The notes beneath the pieces were generated by a model. That model ran no database searches. It had not been told where the DNA came from and worked only from the letters and a program-made list of their open reading frames with translations. Positions 1 to 9,432 of a stretch of DNA of 64,000 nt are shown here, in pieces. The stretch is taken from contig NZ_GL882625.1 in NCBI RefSeq assembly GCF_000195635.1, positions 1 to 64,000 on the forward strand, in the 5' to 3' direction. Source of the DNA: Bacteroides fluxus YIT 12057. GTDB taxonomy: Bacteria; Bacteroidota; Bacteroidia; Bacteroidales; Bacteroidaceae. A program made the position numbers and the translations under genes. How positions within the stretch are numbered: the first letter of the stretch is position 1; each line of letters opens with the position of its first letter.

Positions 1-144
1 AGTTATATTTATAATAGTGTTGCGGAATTAAGGAATATATACAAAGCGAACCAATATGCAAACATGAATTTCCTAAAAATCCCATTCATGGAATGTATGC
101 ACGAAAAAGAGCAGCATGCGCGGGAACAAGGACTTTTAAGCTGA
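1..144 (+). CDS. C-terminal tail of an unrecognised protein (5' truncated by the window)
   Basis: The first base lies inside an open frame that runs to a TGA at 142-144, giving a 47-residue C-terminal tail ending HAREQGLLS. No start codon for it is in the window. The tail is polar, rich in Asn, Met and charged residues, with no motif I recognise, so no family is named. It is on the same strand as the methyltransferase that follows, but a promoter box at 162-169 suggests that gene is separately transcribed. Confidence 0.6.
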   Translation, partial: SYIYNSVAELRNIYKANQYANMNFLKIPFMECMHEKEQHAREQGLLS

Positions 145-161
145 ATTCCCACAAAATTCTC

Positions 162-169
162 TAACTTTG
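162..169 (+). promoter_or_regulatory. Bacteroides -7 box TAACTTTG
   Basis: TAACTTTG matches the Bacteroides primary-sigma consensus TAnnTTTG and lies 52 bp before the methyltransferase ATG, just after the stop of the preceding gene. No clear TTTG -33 element is visible. Confidence 0.55.
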
Positions 170-221
170 TATCCATTACATAGAACATTCATGTCCAAAC
201 CAATATTGAAACATTAAAAAT

Positions 222-1070
222 ATGCCTATCATAGAAATATCTTCCCTGACCCATCCCGGAGCAGAAGTATTCAGCACTCTGACCGAAGCCCAGCTGCGCA
301 ACCGCCTTGAGCCCTCCAGAGGAATATTCATCGCCGAAAGTCCCAAAGTCATCAAAGTAGCCTTGAACGCCGGCTACGAACCATTGGCACTCTTGTGCGA
401 ACACAACCACATCACCGGAGATGCAGCCGACATTATCAAAAGTTGTGGTGACATCCCCGTTTATACAGGCAGCAGGAAACTGCTGGCCACCCTGACCGGA
501 TATGTACTGACCCGTGGTGTACTTTGCGCCATGCGCCGGCGCATGTTGCCAAGCGTGGAAGAGGTATGCCGGGAAGCCCGGCGTATCGTAGTTATTGACG
601 GTGTGGTGGACACCACCAATATCGGAGCCATCTTCCGTTCGGCTGCCGCCCTTGGAATAGATGCGGTATTACTGACACGTAACTCCTGCGACCCGCTGAA
701 CCGGCGTGCGGTCAGAGTATCCATGGGTTCCGTCTTCCTCCTGCCCTGGACTTGGCTGGACGGTTCTTTAAGCGGGCTGAACAAATATGGCTTCCGTACG
801 GCAGCCATGGCACTCAGCGACCATTCCATCTCTATCGACGATCCGGTTCTGACGGCAGAGCCCAAACTCGCCATCGTAATGGGTACCGAAGGCGACGGGC
901 TACCGCACGAAACAATTACCGAAGCTGATTATGTAGTCCGTATCCCCATGTCACACGGCGTTGACTCGCTCAATGTAGCCGCAGCGTCTGCCGTGGCCTT
1001 CTGGCAACTTCGTGCCCAAGGGTTAAGGGAAACAACATGTTTAGCTAAAGGAAACAAGATATTTGACTAA
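222..1070 (+). CDS. TrmH/SpoU family RNA 2'-O-methyltransferase
   Basis: A 282-residue protein that should transfer a methyl group from S-adenosylmethionine to a ribose 2'-OH in rRNA or tRNA. The N-terminal 100 residues look like a substrate-binding domain (FIAESPKVI near residue 36). The C-terminal half carries the SPOUT knot motifs: DTTNIGAIFRSAAALGIDAV near 130-150 (motif 1, with the Asn-Ile-Gly and Arg), IVMGTEGDGL near 218 (motif 2) and IPMSHGVDSLNVAAASAVAF near 241 (motif 3). Length is usual for the family. It has its own promoter box and is followed closely by an independently promoted peptidase gene. The exact RNA target cannot be read from sequence. Confidence 0.9.
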   Translation: MPIIEISSLTHPGAEVFSTLTEAQLRNRLEPSRGIFIAESPKVIKVALNAGYEPLALLCEHNHITGDAADIIKSCGDIPVYTGSRKLLATLTGYVLTRGVLCAMRRRMLPSVEEVCREARRIVVIDGVVDTTNIGAIFRSAAALGIDAVLLTRNSCDPLNRRAVRVSMGSVFLLPWTWLDGSLSGLNKYGFRTAAMALSDHSISIDDPVLTAEPKLAIVMGTEGDGLPHETITEADYVVRIPMSHGVDSLNVAAASAVAFWQLRAQGLRETTCLAKGNKIFD

Positions 1071-1143
1071 GGGAAACATTTTGTTCACTACAATCGATAA
1101 CATAAATTCAAAATATAAAGAAGAACCTTTCCAATTCTTTCCC

Positions 1144-1151
1144 TACCTTTG
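1144..1151 (+). promoter_or_regulatory. Bacteroides -7 box TACCTTTG
   Basis: TACCTTTG, 28 bp before the ATG at 1180. It supports the 1180 start over the in-frame TTG at 1063, which lies upstream of this promoter. Confidence 0.6.
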
Positions 1152-1179
1152 TATCATAAAACAGCAAAGTCAAAATGAT

Positions 1180-1971
1180 ATGAAGAAACAAATTGCCGTA
1201 TTGACCGCCTTCCTGCTCATGTTGGCAGGATGCGGTTCTGTGCCCGTCACCGGACGGAAACAGATTCTTTTGGTTTCGGACCAGGAAGTATTGACCTCCA
1301 GCCTGACCCAGTATAAGGACTATATAAAGAGCGCTCCCAAGTCAGGCTCTGCAACACAATCGGCGATGGTGACACGTGTGGGGAGAAGAATTGCGGCAGC
1401 CACCGAACAATATCTGAAACAGGACGGACTGGCCGATGAAGTGAAAAACTTCTCATGGGAATTCAATTTAGTGAAGGATAACCAGATAAACGCCTTCTGC
1501 ATGCCCGGTGGAAAAATCGTGGTATATGAAGGACTGATGAAGCTGGTCTCTTCAGACGATGAACTGGCGGTAGTTATCGGACATGAAGTGGCACATGCCG
1601 TAGCCAAGCACAGCAATGAGCGCATGAGCCAACAGATACTGGCGCAATATGGAGCACAGATACTGAATCAGTCGCTCTCGCAAAAAAGCACCGCCATGCA
1701 GACCATTGCCAAGCAAGTATATGGTGTAGGCGCACAATACGGAGTAATGCTGCCTTTCTCTCGAAAGCACGAATCAGAGGCAGATTATATGGGACTCATC
1801 TTTATGCGCATGGCAGGCTATAATCCGGATGTAGCCGTCAAGTTCTGGCAAAAGATGTCGGCAGGGACAACAGCCAAAGTGCCCGAACTGATGAGTACAC
1901 ACCCAAGCGACTCCCGCCGCATCAATGACATACAAAAGGCATTGCCGGAGATTAAGGCCAAATACAAGTAA
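1180..1971 (+). CDS. M48 family metallopeptidase, predicted lipoprotein
   Basis: A 263-residue zinc peptidase likely anchored to a membrane and acting in the periplasm in envelope protein quality control (compare BepA/LoiP of enterobacteria). The N-terminus is a lipoprotein signal with lipobox LMLAGC, so the lipidated Cys is about residue 18. The zinc motif HEVAH lies near residue 133 and the third ligand Glu is in RKHESEADYMG near 195. I chose 1180 because the frame opens upstream only with a TTG and the signal peptide begins here, after the promoter at 1144. The next gene is another lipoprotein 94 bp downstream, possibly cotranscribed. Confidence 0.92.
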   Translation: MKKQIAVLTAFLLMLAGCGSVPVTGRKQILLVSDQEVLTSSLTQYKDYIKSAPKSGSATQSAMVTRVGRRIAAATEQYLKQDGLADEVKNFSWEFNLVKDNQINAFCMPGGKIVVYEGLMKLVSSDDELAVVIGHEVAHAVAKHSNERMSQQILAQYGAQILNQSLSQKSTAMQTIAKQVYGVGAQYGVMLPFSRKHESEADYMGLIFMRMAGYNPDVAVKFWQKMSAGTTAKVPELMSTHPSDSRRINDIQKALPEIKAKYK

Positions 1972-2065
1972 ATCCAACGGACAGTAATCTTTCCGGAAAG
2001 ACCGGCTACCCGGAGCTTGTTGCTCCAATAACCATACCCCAATTAAACGAGAAGGAGAATATAAG

Positions 2066-2749
2066 ATGAAAAAGACTTTTATAGGAATTCTGGCATTAGC
2101 CATCGTCTGCAGCAGCTGCGGCACCGGTCGGATGGCATCGGGCGACTCCGGAGCCATATTCACCGGAGCTGCCATCGGAGGCAATATAGGCGGTGCCATC
2201 GGTGGACTGATAGGCGACAGTAACGGAGGATGGAGAGGCGGCTACCGGGGTTCTGCCATCGGGACAATCATCGGAACCGTTGCAGGAGCAGCCATCGGCA
2301 ATGCCGCAACGGCTCCGAAACAACCCGAAGAATACAGCTATCGGGTAGAGAGAACCCAGCCTTACCCTACCTGCTCCGAAGCACAGAAAGCGCCCTCGGC
2401 AACCGACTGTCTGAAGATACGGAACATACGCTTTATTGATGCCGACCGCAATCATATAATCAGTTCCGGAGAAAGCAGTAAAGTTATCTTTGAAATTATC
2501 AATGAAGGCGCTCAAACGGCTTATAACGTGGTTCCCATAGTAGCAGAAACAACAGGAATGAAGCGTATCTATATTTCACCTTCCGTCATGATAGAACAGA
2601 TAACCCCGCACAATGGAGTGAAATATACCGCCAACATCAATGCCGGAGAACGGATAAAGACCGGAGAAATAATCATACATATTGCCGTAGCCGACGAATA
2701 CGGTCAAGAATACGACTGGCAGGAATTCTCGTTACAGACACAACGGTGA
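2066..2749 (+). CDS. Glycine-zipper lipoprotein
   Basis: A 227-residue envelope protein. It begins with a lipoprotein signal peptide (lipobox IVCSSC, Cys about residue 18) followed by two glycine-zipper stretches, GAAIGGNIGGAIGGLIG near 33-50 and GTIIGTVAGAAIGNA near 67-80, a pattern that inserts in or packs against membranes. The C-terminal 110 residues are predicted beta-rich and read like an Ig/CARDB-type fold (VIFEIINEGAQTAYNVVPIV), so the protein is a membrane zipper plus an extracytoplasmic adhesion-like domain. It follows the M48 lipoprotein on the same strand. Function is unknown beyond an envelope role. Confidence 0.85.
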   Translation: MKKTFIGILALAIVCSSCGTGRMASGDSGAIFTGAAIGGNIGGAIGGLIGDSNGGWRGGYRGSAIGTIIGTVAGAAIGNAATAPKQPEEYSYRVERTQPYPTCSEAQKAPSATDCLKIRNIRFIDADRNHIISSGESSKVIFEIINEGAQTAYNVVPIVAETTGMKRIYISPSVMIEQITPHNGVKYTANINAGERIKTGEIIIHIAVADEYGQEYDWQEFSLQTQR

Positions 2750-2804
2750 CTGAGCGACTTCCATAAACGGCAAGTTTATCAATTGGACAGCAAAAAAACA
2801 AGCA

Positions 2805-3113
2805 ATGGAACAGCAACAATCCTCCTATAAAGAAAGAGAACGTACAGACCTCCGCGAGCCACGGCGTTTCAAGGTGACTATCTACAACGATGATTTTACT
2901 ACCATGGAATTTGTAGTGAAAATACTTACCGCTGTATTCTTCAAGTCAACTGCCGAAGCCGAGGCTTTGATGATGAAAGTACACGAGAGCCAATCGGCCG
3001 TGGTAGGTATCTATCCGTATGACATCGCCCAGTCTAAAGTTCAGAAAGCCACACGCATGGCACGTAATGAAGGTTTCCCGCTCCGGCTCACAGTGACTCC
3101 GGAGAAAGAATAA
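2805..3113 (+). CDS. clpS: ATP-dependent Clp protease adaptor ClpS
   Basis: A 102-residue adaptor that recognises destabilising N-terminal residues and hands substrates to ClpA. After a polar N-terminal extension of about 20 residues, it has the pocket motif VTIYNDDFTTMEFVVKIL (25-42; Asn-Asp-Asp clamps the substrate amino group, the Met gates the pocket) and KVHESQSAVVGIYPYDIA with the conserved His. Length is normal. It sits 16 bp before clpA and one gene before aat, forming an N-degron operon. Confidence 0.95.
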   Translation: MEQQQSSYKERERTDLREPRRFKVTIYNDDFTTMEFVVKILTAVFFKSTAEAEALMMKVHESQSAVVGIYPYDIAQSKVQKATRMARNEGFPLRLTVTPEKE

Positions 3114-3129
3114 AAAAATAAAGAAGAAT

Positions 3130-5349
3130 ATGAATATAAAAAATACAGAAGCTGTGAATCGTGCTTTTACTTCCGCACAGCATAAGGCAATGCAGTACCG
3201 GCACGAATTCGTTACCCCGGAACACCTGCTGAGTGCATTTATGGAGCAAACACCTTTCGTAAATGCCTTGGGAGAATTCTGCTTCGACATTCACAGTTTT
3301 TCCCTCAGCATTGAGAATTACCTCCGGACGGAAATGGAAAGTGTTCCCCAAGAAATGGAATATGAACTGGAGATATCCGCCCAACTCAATGAGCTTCTGC
3401 AACATGCCTACTTGATGACCGACTACTCCGGTGCCGAGGAACTGGATGTTCCCCACCTCGTGCAAGGTATGCTCCAACTGGAAGACTCCCTGGCATGCTA
3501 TTTACTGAAAGATGCCGTAAGCCACGAGATACCCGATTTTATAAGTTCACTGATTTCCGATTATGAAGATGCCGAACCGGACGGGGCCGCCACTTCCTCC
3601 ATACAAGAGCAAAGCGAACCTTGGCGCAACTACGTAACCTGCCTCAACGATATCCTGGAAAATCATAATCCGCTTATAGGCCGTGAAGCTGAACTGGAGA
3701 GAACGGTCCAGGTACTCTGCCGCAAAGAAAAGAACAACCCTCTGCACATAGGTGAACCCGGAGTGGGCAAGACCGCCCTTGCCTACGGACTTGCCGCCCG
3801 GATAGAGGCGGACAATGTTCCCGAACGTCTGGCGGGTTGCCGCATATACGAACTCGACTTGGGCAGTCTGCTTGCCGGAACGCAGTACCGGGGAGACTTT
3901 GAGAAACGACTGAAAACCATCATGGAAGGCGTACGCAACGAAGGCCGTGCCATTATTTATATTGACGAAATACACAACCTGATCGGCGCCGGACGTACGG
4001 GAGACGGTTCAATGGATGCCTCCAACCTGTTGAAACCCTATCTGGAGACTGGCGATATCCGTTTTATCGGATCTACGACCTACGAAGAGTTCAACCGCTA
4101 CTTTGCGGGAAGCAAAGGAATGGTGCGCCGTTTCCAGCAGATAGACATCCTGGAACCAAGCATTGAGGAAACCGTACATATCATAGAGGGGCTGAAAGAA
4201 AAATACGAAACCTTTCATGGGGTGGTTTACGAAGACGGTGTGATTCCCTACGCCGTCTCAGCCAGCGCACGATTCATCAACGACCGTTTCCTGCCCGACA
4301 AGGCCATTGACTTGATAGACGAAGCCGGAGCCTACCGGGTAATGCACCCCATTAAACGGAAAAAGAAACAGACTGTGGACAAGGCTTTGATTACCGATGT
4401 CCTGGCACGTATCTGCAAAGTAGATACCCTTGCCTTGAAAGAAGAAGACACTGCCTCGCTGGAGACCCTGCATCCACGCATCAGCGCCAAGATATACGGA
4501 CAAGACGAGGCTGTACGCCAAGTTGTGGAAGCCGTGCAAATGTCCAAAGCCGGACTGATGGATGAAAACAAGCCACTGGCAAGCCTGCTTTTCGTAGGTC
4601 CGACCGGAGTAGGTAAAACAGAAGTAGCCAAAGTGCTTGCAACAGAACTGGGAATTGCCCTGCAGCGTTTTGACATGAGCGAATATACTGAAAAGCATAC
4701 CGTAGCAAAACTCATTGGCTCCCCTGCCGGATATATAGGCTACGAAGATGGCGGACTTCTGACTGACGCCATCCGTAAAACCCCAAACTGTGTATTGCTG
4801 CTCGATGAAATAGAGAAAGCGCATCCCGATGTCTTCAACATCCTGCTGCAAGTAATGGATTATGCCATACTGACCGACAACAAAGGCCGTAAAGCCGATT
4901 GCCGCCATGTGATACTTATCATGACCTCCAATGCCGGAGCACAATTCGCCCGCCAGGCATCTGTAGGCTTCAATAGCCGGATTAGTTCCGGAGAAGCCAT
5001 GTTGAAGCAGGTAAAGAAAACTTTCAAGCCGGAGTTTATCAACCGGCTATCGGCAACAGTAGTCTTTCACGACATGGACAGGCAGATGGCAACACGCATC
5101 CTCGACAAGAAACTCGGCGAACTGCGCAGCAAGCTGGCTGCACGCCAGGTCGAAATGGAATTCAGTCCCGAAGCACACAGCTGGCTGTTGGAGCAAGGGG
5201 TTACCCAAGAATACGGTGCCCGTGAAATAGACCGCGTCATCGCCTCGCGACTGAAACCGCTATTCATGCGCGAAATCCTGTTCGGTTCATTGAAAACAGG
5301 AGGCAAAGTCCGTATAGAAATAGAAGAGAACGAACTAAAGCTACGGTAA
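3130..5349 (+). CDS. clpA: ATP-dependent Clp protease ATP-binding subunit ClpA
   Basis: A 739-residue double-AAA+ unfoldase that works with ClpP. The N-domain (1-140) is the ClpS/substrate docking module ([12 protein letters not shown]). D1 has Walker A GEPGVGKT at 208-215 and Walker [11 protein letters not shown] near 277. D2 has Walker A GPTGVGKT at 490-497 and Walker [13 protein letters not shown] near 557. There is no ClpB-type middle coiled coil, which argues for ClpA. The ClpP-docking tripeptide appears as VGF at 612-614, at the place of the IGL loop of E. coli ClpA. Its stop overlaps the aat start by one base (TAATG), so translation is probably coupled. Confidence 0.95.
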   Translation: MNIKNTEAVNRAFTSAQHKAMQYRHEFVTPEHLLSAFMEQTPFVNALGEFCFDIHSFSLSIENYLRTEMESVPQEMEYELEISAQLNELLQHAYLMTDYSGAEELDVPHLVQGMLQLEDSLACYLLKDAVSHEIPDFISSLISDYEDAEPDGAATSSIQEQSEPWRNYVTCLNDILENHNPLIGREAELERTVQVLCRKEKNNPLHIGEPGVGKTALAYGLAARIEADNVPERLAGCRIYELDLGSLLAGTQYRGDFEKRLKTIMEGVRNEGRAIIYIDEIHNLIGAGRTGDGSMDASNLLKPYLETGDIRFIGSTTYEEFNRYFAGSKGMVRRFQQIDILEPSIEETVHIIEGLKEKYETFHGVVYEDGVIPYAVSASARFINDRFLPDKAIDLIDEAGAYRVMHPIKRKKKQTVDKALITDVLARICKVDTLALKEEDTASLETLHPRISAKIYGQDEAVRQVVEAVQMSKAGLMDENKPLASLLFVGPTGVGKTEVAKVLATELGIALQRFDMSEYTEKHTVAKLIGSPAGYIGYEDGGLLTDAIRKTPNCVLLLDEIEKAHPDVFNILLQVMDYAILTDNKGRKADCRHVILIMTSNAGAQFARQASVGFNSRISSGEAMLKQVKKTFKPEFINRLSATVVFHDMDRQMATRILDKKLGELRSKLAARQVEMEFSPEAHSWLLEQGVTQEYGAREIDRVIASRLKPLFMREILFGSLKTGGKVRIEIEENELKLR

Positions 5350-5987
5350 TGGTTTTCAGACTGACAAAAAAGCTCGCATTCCCCGACCCGCACTACGGAG
5401 ACGAAGACGGATTGCTCGCAGTAGGCGGTGACCTCTCCATCGACCGGCTCATCCTCGCCTATTCCAACGGCATATTCCCATGGTATGCTTTTCGCGAGAA
5501 CCAGATCCAATGGTGGTGTCCGATGGATCGTTTTGTGATCTTTCCAGACGAAATCCACATCTCTCACTCCATGCGCACCCTCATCAACAAGGGAAAGTAC
5601 AGGCTTACTTTCAATCAGGCATTCCGCGAAGTGATCCAGACGTGCGGCAATCTGCGCATCGACATGGAAGGAGCCTGGTTAGGCAAAGATATGATGGATG
5701 CCTACACCCGCCTGCACGAGCAGGGATTTGCCGCCAGCGTAGAGGTATGGGACAAAGAACGTCTCATAGGAGGACTTTATGGAGTGACATTAGGGCGTTG
5801 TTTTTTCGGCGAAAGCATGTTTTCGTTGGTATCCGATGCCTCAAAACTGGCACTGATACATCTTGCCGCCACTTTCCGGTCACTTGGCGGAGTGATGATA
5901 GATTGCCAGTTCGAAACTCCCCATCTCCTCTCAATGGGTGGCAGGCACATCAGTTATGAGGAATACATGAAATACATTGAACAATAA
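5349..5987 (+). CDS. aat: Leucyl/phenylalanyl-tRNA--protein transferase
   Basis: A 212-residue enzyme that adds Leu or Phe from charged tRNA to the N-terminus of proteins starting with Lys or Arg, creating the N-degrons that ClpS reads. Family motifs are visible: DGLLAVGGDLSIDRLILAYS (18-37), NGIFPWY (38-44), WWCPMDRFVIFP, and GGLYGVTLGRCFFGESMFS near 141-159, followed by DCQFETPHL near 183. Length is at the short end of the family but complete. The ATG overlaps the clpA stop by one base, which fixes the start and makes clpS-clpA-aat a single functional unit. Confidence 0.95.
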   Translation: MVFRLTKKLAFPDPHYGDEDGLLAVGGDLSIDRLILAYSNGIFPWYAFRENQIQWWCPMDRFVIFPDEIHISHSMRTLINKGKYRLTFNQAFREVIQTCGNLRIDMEGAWLGKDMMDAYTRLHEQGFAASVEVWDKERLIGGLYGVTLGRCFFGESMFSLVSDASKLALIHLAATFRSLGGVMIDCQFETPHLLSMGGRHISYEEYMKYIEQ

Positions 5988-6002
5988 AAACAGAGAGCAG
6001 AT

Positions 6003-6881
6003 ATGGCAGACAACTATCTTGAAAACCAGATGGAACAATACCAGGCACGAAAGGCCGCTTGGGAAAGAGAACGTAAGTACAAAAAAGCGTCACCCGTTCC
6101 CCAAAACAAGTCCAAGCAGCCGGAAGATGCCGCAGTGCAGATTTCACAAACGAAACGGATTTTCGTCACCGGTGGAGCCGGGGGCATAGGCAAAGCTATC
6201 GTACAGGCTTTTTGCCGGACCGGTTGCCGGGTGGCTTTTTGTGACATGAACGAAACCACCGGGCAGCAAACCGCCCAAGAAACCGGAGCGGCATTCTACC
6301 CCGTCGATATCAGTGACAAAGACGCACTGGAACATTGCATGCAGAGCCTCTTCAACGAATGGGGAGATATTGACGTTATCATCAACAACGCAGGTATCAG
6401 CGAATTCTCCCCGCTCACGGAAACAGACGTTGAAGCTTTTGACAGAATAATGTCGGTCAACCTGCGTCCGGTATTCATTACGTCGCATGCACTGGCCGTA
6501 CACCGCAAAAAGCAGACAAACGCCAATCCATACGGAAGAATCATCAACCTTTGCTCCACACGTTATCTGATGAGTGAACCCGACAGCGAAGGATACGCAG
6601 CCTCCAAAGGCGGTATCTATTCATTGACACACGCTCTCGCCATGTCCCTTGCCAAGCAACATATCACGGTGAATTCCATTTCACCGGGTTGGATACAGAA
6701 TCATGATTACGGCCAACTACGCCTGGAAGACCATGCACAGCACCCCTCCGGACGAGTGGGAAAGCCAGAGGACATTGCCCGCATCTGTGTATTTCTTTGC
6801 CAAGAAGAAAATGATTTCATCAATGGAGAAAACATCACGGTTGACGGAGGCATGACCAAAAAGATGATTTATACTGAATAA
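6003..6881 (+). CDS. SDR family oxidoreductase with N-terminal extension
   Basis: A 292-residue NAD(P)-dependent short-chain dehydrogenase/reductase; substrate unknown. Residues 1-55 are a charged, helical extension before the Rossmann fold, unusual for a classical SDR. Then come TGGAGGIGKA (cofactor loop, about 58-67), NNAGISEFSPL near 126, a Ser in RIINLCSTRYLM and the catalytic YAASKGG near 198. The C-terminus has the family's NGENITVDGGM. It lies 15 bp after aat, so it may be read through from the N-degron operon. Confidence 0.88.
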   Translation: MADNYLENQMEQYQARKAAWERERKYKKASPVPQNKSKQPEDAAVQISQTKRIFVTGGAGGIGKAIVQAFCRTGCRVAFCDMNETTGQQTAQETGAAFYPVDISDKDALEHCMQSLFNEWGDIDVIINNAGISEFSPLTETDVEAFDRIMSVNLRPVFITSHALAVHRKKQTNANPYGRIINLCSTRYLMSEPDSEGYAASKGGIYSLTHALAMSLAKQHITVNSISPGWIQNHDYGQLRLEDHAQHPSGRVGKPEDIARICVFLCQEENDFINGENITVDGGMTKKMIYTE

Positions 6882-6905
6882 CCGTAATTCCTAAAACTTA
6901 ATGTT

Positions 6906-6913
6906 TATCTTTG
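6906..6913 (+). promoter_or_regulatory. Bacteroides -7 box TATCTTTG
   Basis: TATCTTTG ends only 7 bp before the ATG at 6921, so transcription should start at or within a few bases of the start codon. See the related finding. Confidence 0.6.
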
Positions 6914-6920
6914 CGCCATT

Positions 6921-8546
6921 ATGTTACACCGGTTCACCACTTCCATCAATGACATTCCATTACCGGAAAGGTTCACTTACCCTTTCTGCTATACGCCCCA
7001 TCCGCTCTGCAAGCTGGCGGCCCAAGAAGTACAAGACTACCTCAACCAGCAGACGCAATGGAAACATGAATTGGAACAAGGCAAAATGTTCGGCGTACTG
7101 ATAGTGCAGACAAGTCAAGGAGAAATCGGATATTTAGCCGCTTTCTCCGGCATCCTCGCCGGAAACAACATGCATCCGTTCTTTGTTCCGCCTGTATATG
7201 ACCTGTTACAGCCGCAAGGATTCTTCAAGATCGGAGAAGAACAGATTTCACAAATCAATATCCGCATCAAGCAACTGGAAGAAGACAAGGATTTCCAAAA
7301 ATCAGTCACAAAGCTGTCAGTATTGGAACAGGACGCGCAAAACGCATTGAACAAAGAACGGCAGCAAATGAAGGCAGCCAAACAACGGCGGGAAGCACAA
7401 AGGCAAAGTTCTCCACTCTCCTTGGAAGAAGAGGCCGCACTGATACGCGAAAGCCAGTTCCAGAAAGCCGAATATAAACGCATGGAACGTGCTTGGAAAG
7501 AGAAAATCAGCTCCATGAGAAGCCGGATTATTCTCCATGAAGAGGAAATACAACAACTGAAAGCTGAACGGAAAAAACGCTCTGCCGCACTTCAACAAAA
7601 GCTATTCAGGCAATTCAAAATGCTGAATTACAAGGGAGAGACCAGAACTCTTTGCGAAATCTTCGCAGAAACCGCACATAAAACTCCACCTGCCGGAGCC
7701 GGTGAATGTGCCGCTCCCAAACTACTGCAACAAGCCTACCTTCATCATTGGAGACCGATTGCTATGGCAGAATTCTGGTGGGGAGCTTCTCCCAAGACTG
7801 AAATACGCCATCACGGCCATTACTATCCTGCATGCAAAGGAAAGTGCGAACCCATACTACGGCACATGCTGCAGGGATTGGAAGTAGAAGAAAATCCGAT
7901 GTTACGCAGCATGCGATTCATCCCCAAGGAACTGGAGATTATCTTTGAAGACCGATGGCTTGCAGTAATCAATAAGCCTGCAGGCATGCTTTCTGTTCCC
8001 GGCAAGGAAGAGGCCATTTCTGTCTATAGCCTGATGCGCCAGCGATATCCCGATGCAGAGGGACCTATGATTGTACACCGCCTTGACATGGCAACTTCCG
8101 GTTTACTAATCATTGCCAAAACCAAGCAAGTACACCGAAACCTACAGGCACAATTCAAGGAGCGGACCGTGAGAAAGCGATACATCGCTTTGCTGGACGG
8201 CATTGTTCCACAAAATACAGGAACCATAGAATTGCCACTTTGCCCGAATCTCCTTGACCGTCCGCGGCAGATGGTGAATACAGAACACGGAAAAGTGGCG
8301 ATTACGGATTTTGAAGTACTGGAACGGAAAGGAAACATCACTCGTATCTCCCTGTACCCGCACACCGGACGTACACATCAGCTACGCATACATACAGCCC
8401 ATCCACTGGGGCTGCATTGCCCCATCATAGGCGATGAACTCTATGGCAAAAAAGCAGACAGGCTTTGCCTGCACGCTGAAACCATAGAATTCATACATCC
8501 GATATCGGGCGAAACAATCAAACTGACTAAAAAAGCCGGATTCTAA
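6921..8546 (+). CDS. RluA-family pseudouridine synthase with long coiled-coil N-terminus
   Basis: A 541-residue protein. The C-terminal 230 residues are an RluA-type pseudouridine synthase, converting uridine to pseudouridine in rRNA or tRNA: EDRWLAVINKPAGMLSVPG near 343, catalytic Asp in IVHRLDMATSGLLIIAKT near 383, and HTGRTHQLRIHTAHPLGLHCPIIGDELYG near 480. The N-terminal 330 residues are family-specific: a globular part, a long charged coiled coil (about 105-240, many Lys/Glu/Gln) and the motif AEFWWGASPKTEIRHHGHYYPACKGKC near 288. The catalytic part lacks an S4 domain. Start chosen at the only ATG after the promoter. Confidence 0.9.
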   Translation: MLHRFTTSINDIPLPERFTYPFCYTPHPLCKLAAQEVQDYLNQQTQWKHELEQGKMFGVLIVQTSQGEIGYLAAFSGILAGNNMHPFFVPPVYDLLQPQGFFKIGEEQISQINIRIKQLEEDKDFQKSVTKLSVLEQDAQNALNKERQQMKAAKQRREAQRQSSPLSLEEEAALIRESQFQKAEYKRMERAWKEKISSMRSRIILHEEEIQQLKAERKKRSAALQQKLFRQFKMLNYKGETRTLCEIFAETAHKTPPAGAGECAAPKLLQQAYLHHWRPIAMAEFWWGASPKTEIRHHGHYYPACKGKCEPILRHMLQGLEVEENPMLRSMRFIPKELEIIFEDRWLAVINKPAGMLSVPGKEEAISVYSLMRQRYPDAEGPMIVHRLDMATSGLLIIAKTKQVHRNLQAQFKERTVRKRYIALLDGIVPQNTGTIELPLCPNLLDRPRQMVNTEHGKVAITDFEVLERKGNITRISLYPHTGRTHQLRIHTAHPLGLHCPIIGDELYGKKADRLCLHAETIEFIHPISGETIKLTKKAGF

Positions 8547-8578
8547 AAGTAAACACAACATCTATACAAAAACAACAA

Positions 8579-9046
8579 ATGGAAATAACCCAACCTACCC
8601 CTCAAGATTATGACGAGCTTCTTACCCTATGGGAAGCCTCAGTACGGAGCACCCATCATTTTCTGGCCGAAGAAGACATCCTGTTTTATAAACCGTTGAT
8701 ACGGGAACAGTATTTCCCCACCGTAGAACTTTATATCATCCGCAACCAGGAAGAAAGGATAGCAGCCTTTATGGGATTAGGCGGTGAACTCATTGAAATG
8801 CTATTTGTACATCCCGACGAACAAGGCAAAGGATATGGAAAACAGTTGATGGCTTATGCCCTTCACGAAAGGCACATCCACAAAGTAGATGTCAACGAAC
8901 AAAATGAGCAGGCATGTCTGTTCTACCAACATTCAGGCTTCAAGATTGTCGGCCGTGACGAGACAGACTCTACAGGAAAACCTTTTCCTATTCTACACTT
9001 GCAATGGAAACTTGATTTATATACACTCAATACACCCTACTTATGA
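8579..9046 (+). CDS. GNAT family N-acetyltransferase
   Basis: A 155-residue acyl-CoA transferase of unknown substrate. The acetyl-CoA pyrophosphate loop is EQGKGYGKQLMAYAL near 81-95, preceded by the beta-4 segment IEMLFVHPD, and the C-terminal part has ACLFYQHSGFKIVGRDETD typical of the YjaB/PhnO-like branch. The stop overlaps the next gene's start (ATGA), indicating translational coupling with the VOC protein. Confidence 0.88.
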   Translation: MEITQPTPQDYDELLTLWEASVRSTHHFLAEEDILFYKPLIREQYFPTVELYIIRNQEERIAAFMGLGGELIEMLFVHPDEQGKGYGKQLMAYALHERHIHKVDVNEQNEQACLFYQHSGFKIVGRDETDSTGKPFPILHLQWKLDLYTLNTPYL

Positions 9047-9432
9047 AAATACATCATATTGCTATCTGGACTTTCCGACTGGAAGAAATGAAAGAGTTTT
9101 ATACCCGCTACTTCAAGGGAATCAGTAATGAAAAATACATCAACCCGAAAAAGGGCTTCGAATCCTATTTTCTCCGTTTTGAAGGAGGTACGGATTTAGA
9201 ATTAATGAGTAGAACCGATATCCGGAATACTCCTATCGAGGAAAACAGACGAGGGCTCACTCACTTCGCTTTTTCGTTTGAAAGCAAAGAGGCCGTGCTT
9301 CAACAGACAGAATTGCTGCGCTCCGCAGGATATACCATTGCGGGAGAACCCCGTACTTCCGGAGACGGATATTTTGAAAGTGTAGTTTTAGATCCCGACG
9401 GCAACCGCATCGAGTGCGTTTTCAAAGCCTAA
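9043..9432 (+). CDS. VOC family (glyoxalase/dioxygenase fold) protein
   Basis: A 129-residue metal-binding fold protein of two beta-alpha-beta-beta-beta modules. The first module begins IHHIAIWTFRLEEMKEFYTRYF (His as possible metal ligand), the second begins GLTHFAFSFESKEAVLQQTELL, and the end is VVLDPDGNRIECV with the conserved Glu. It resembles lactoylglutathione-lyase-like proteins, but substrate cannot be deduced. Starts inside the stop codon of the GNAT gene. Its 3' end abuts a broken gene on the other strand. Confidence 0.85.
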   Translation: MKIHHIAIWTFRLEEMKEFYTRYFKGISNEKYINPKKGFESYFLRFEGGTDLELMSRTDIRNTPIEENRRGLTHFAFSFESKEAVLQQTELLRSAGYTIAGEPRTSGDGYFESVVLDPDGNRIECVFKA

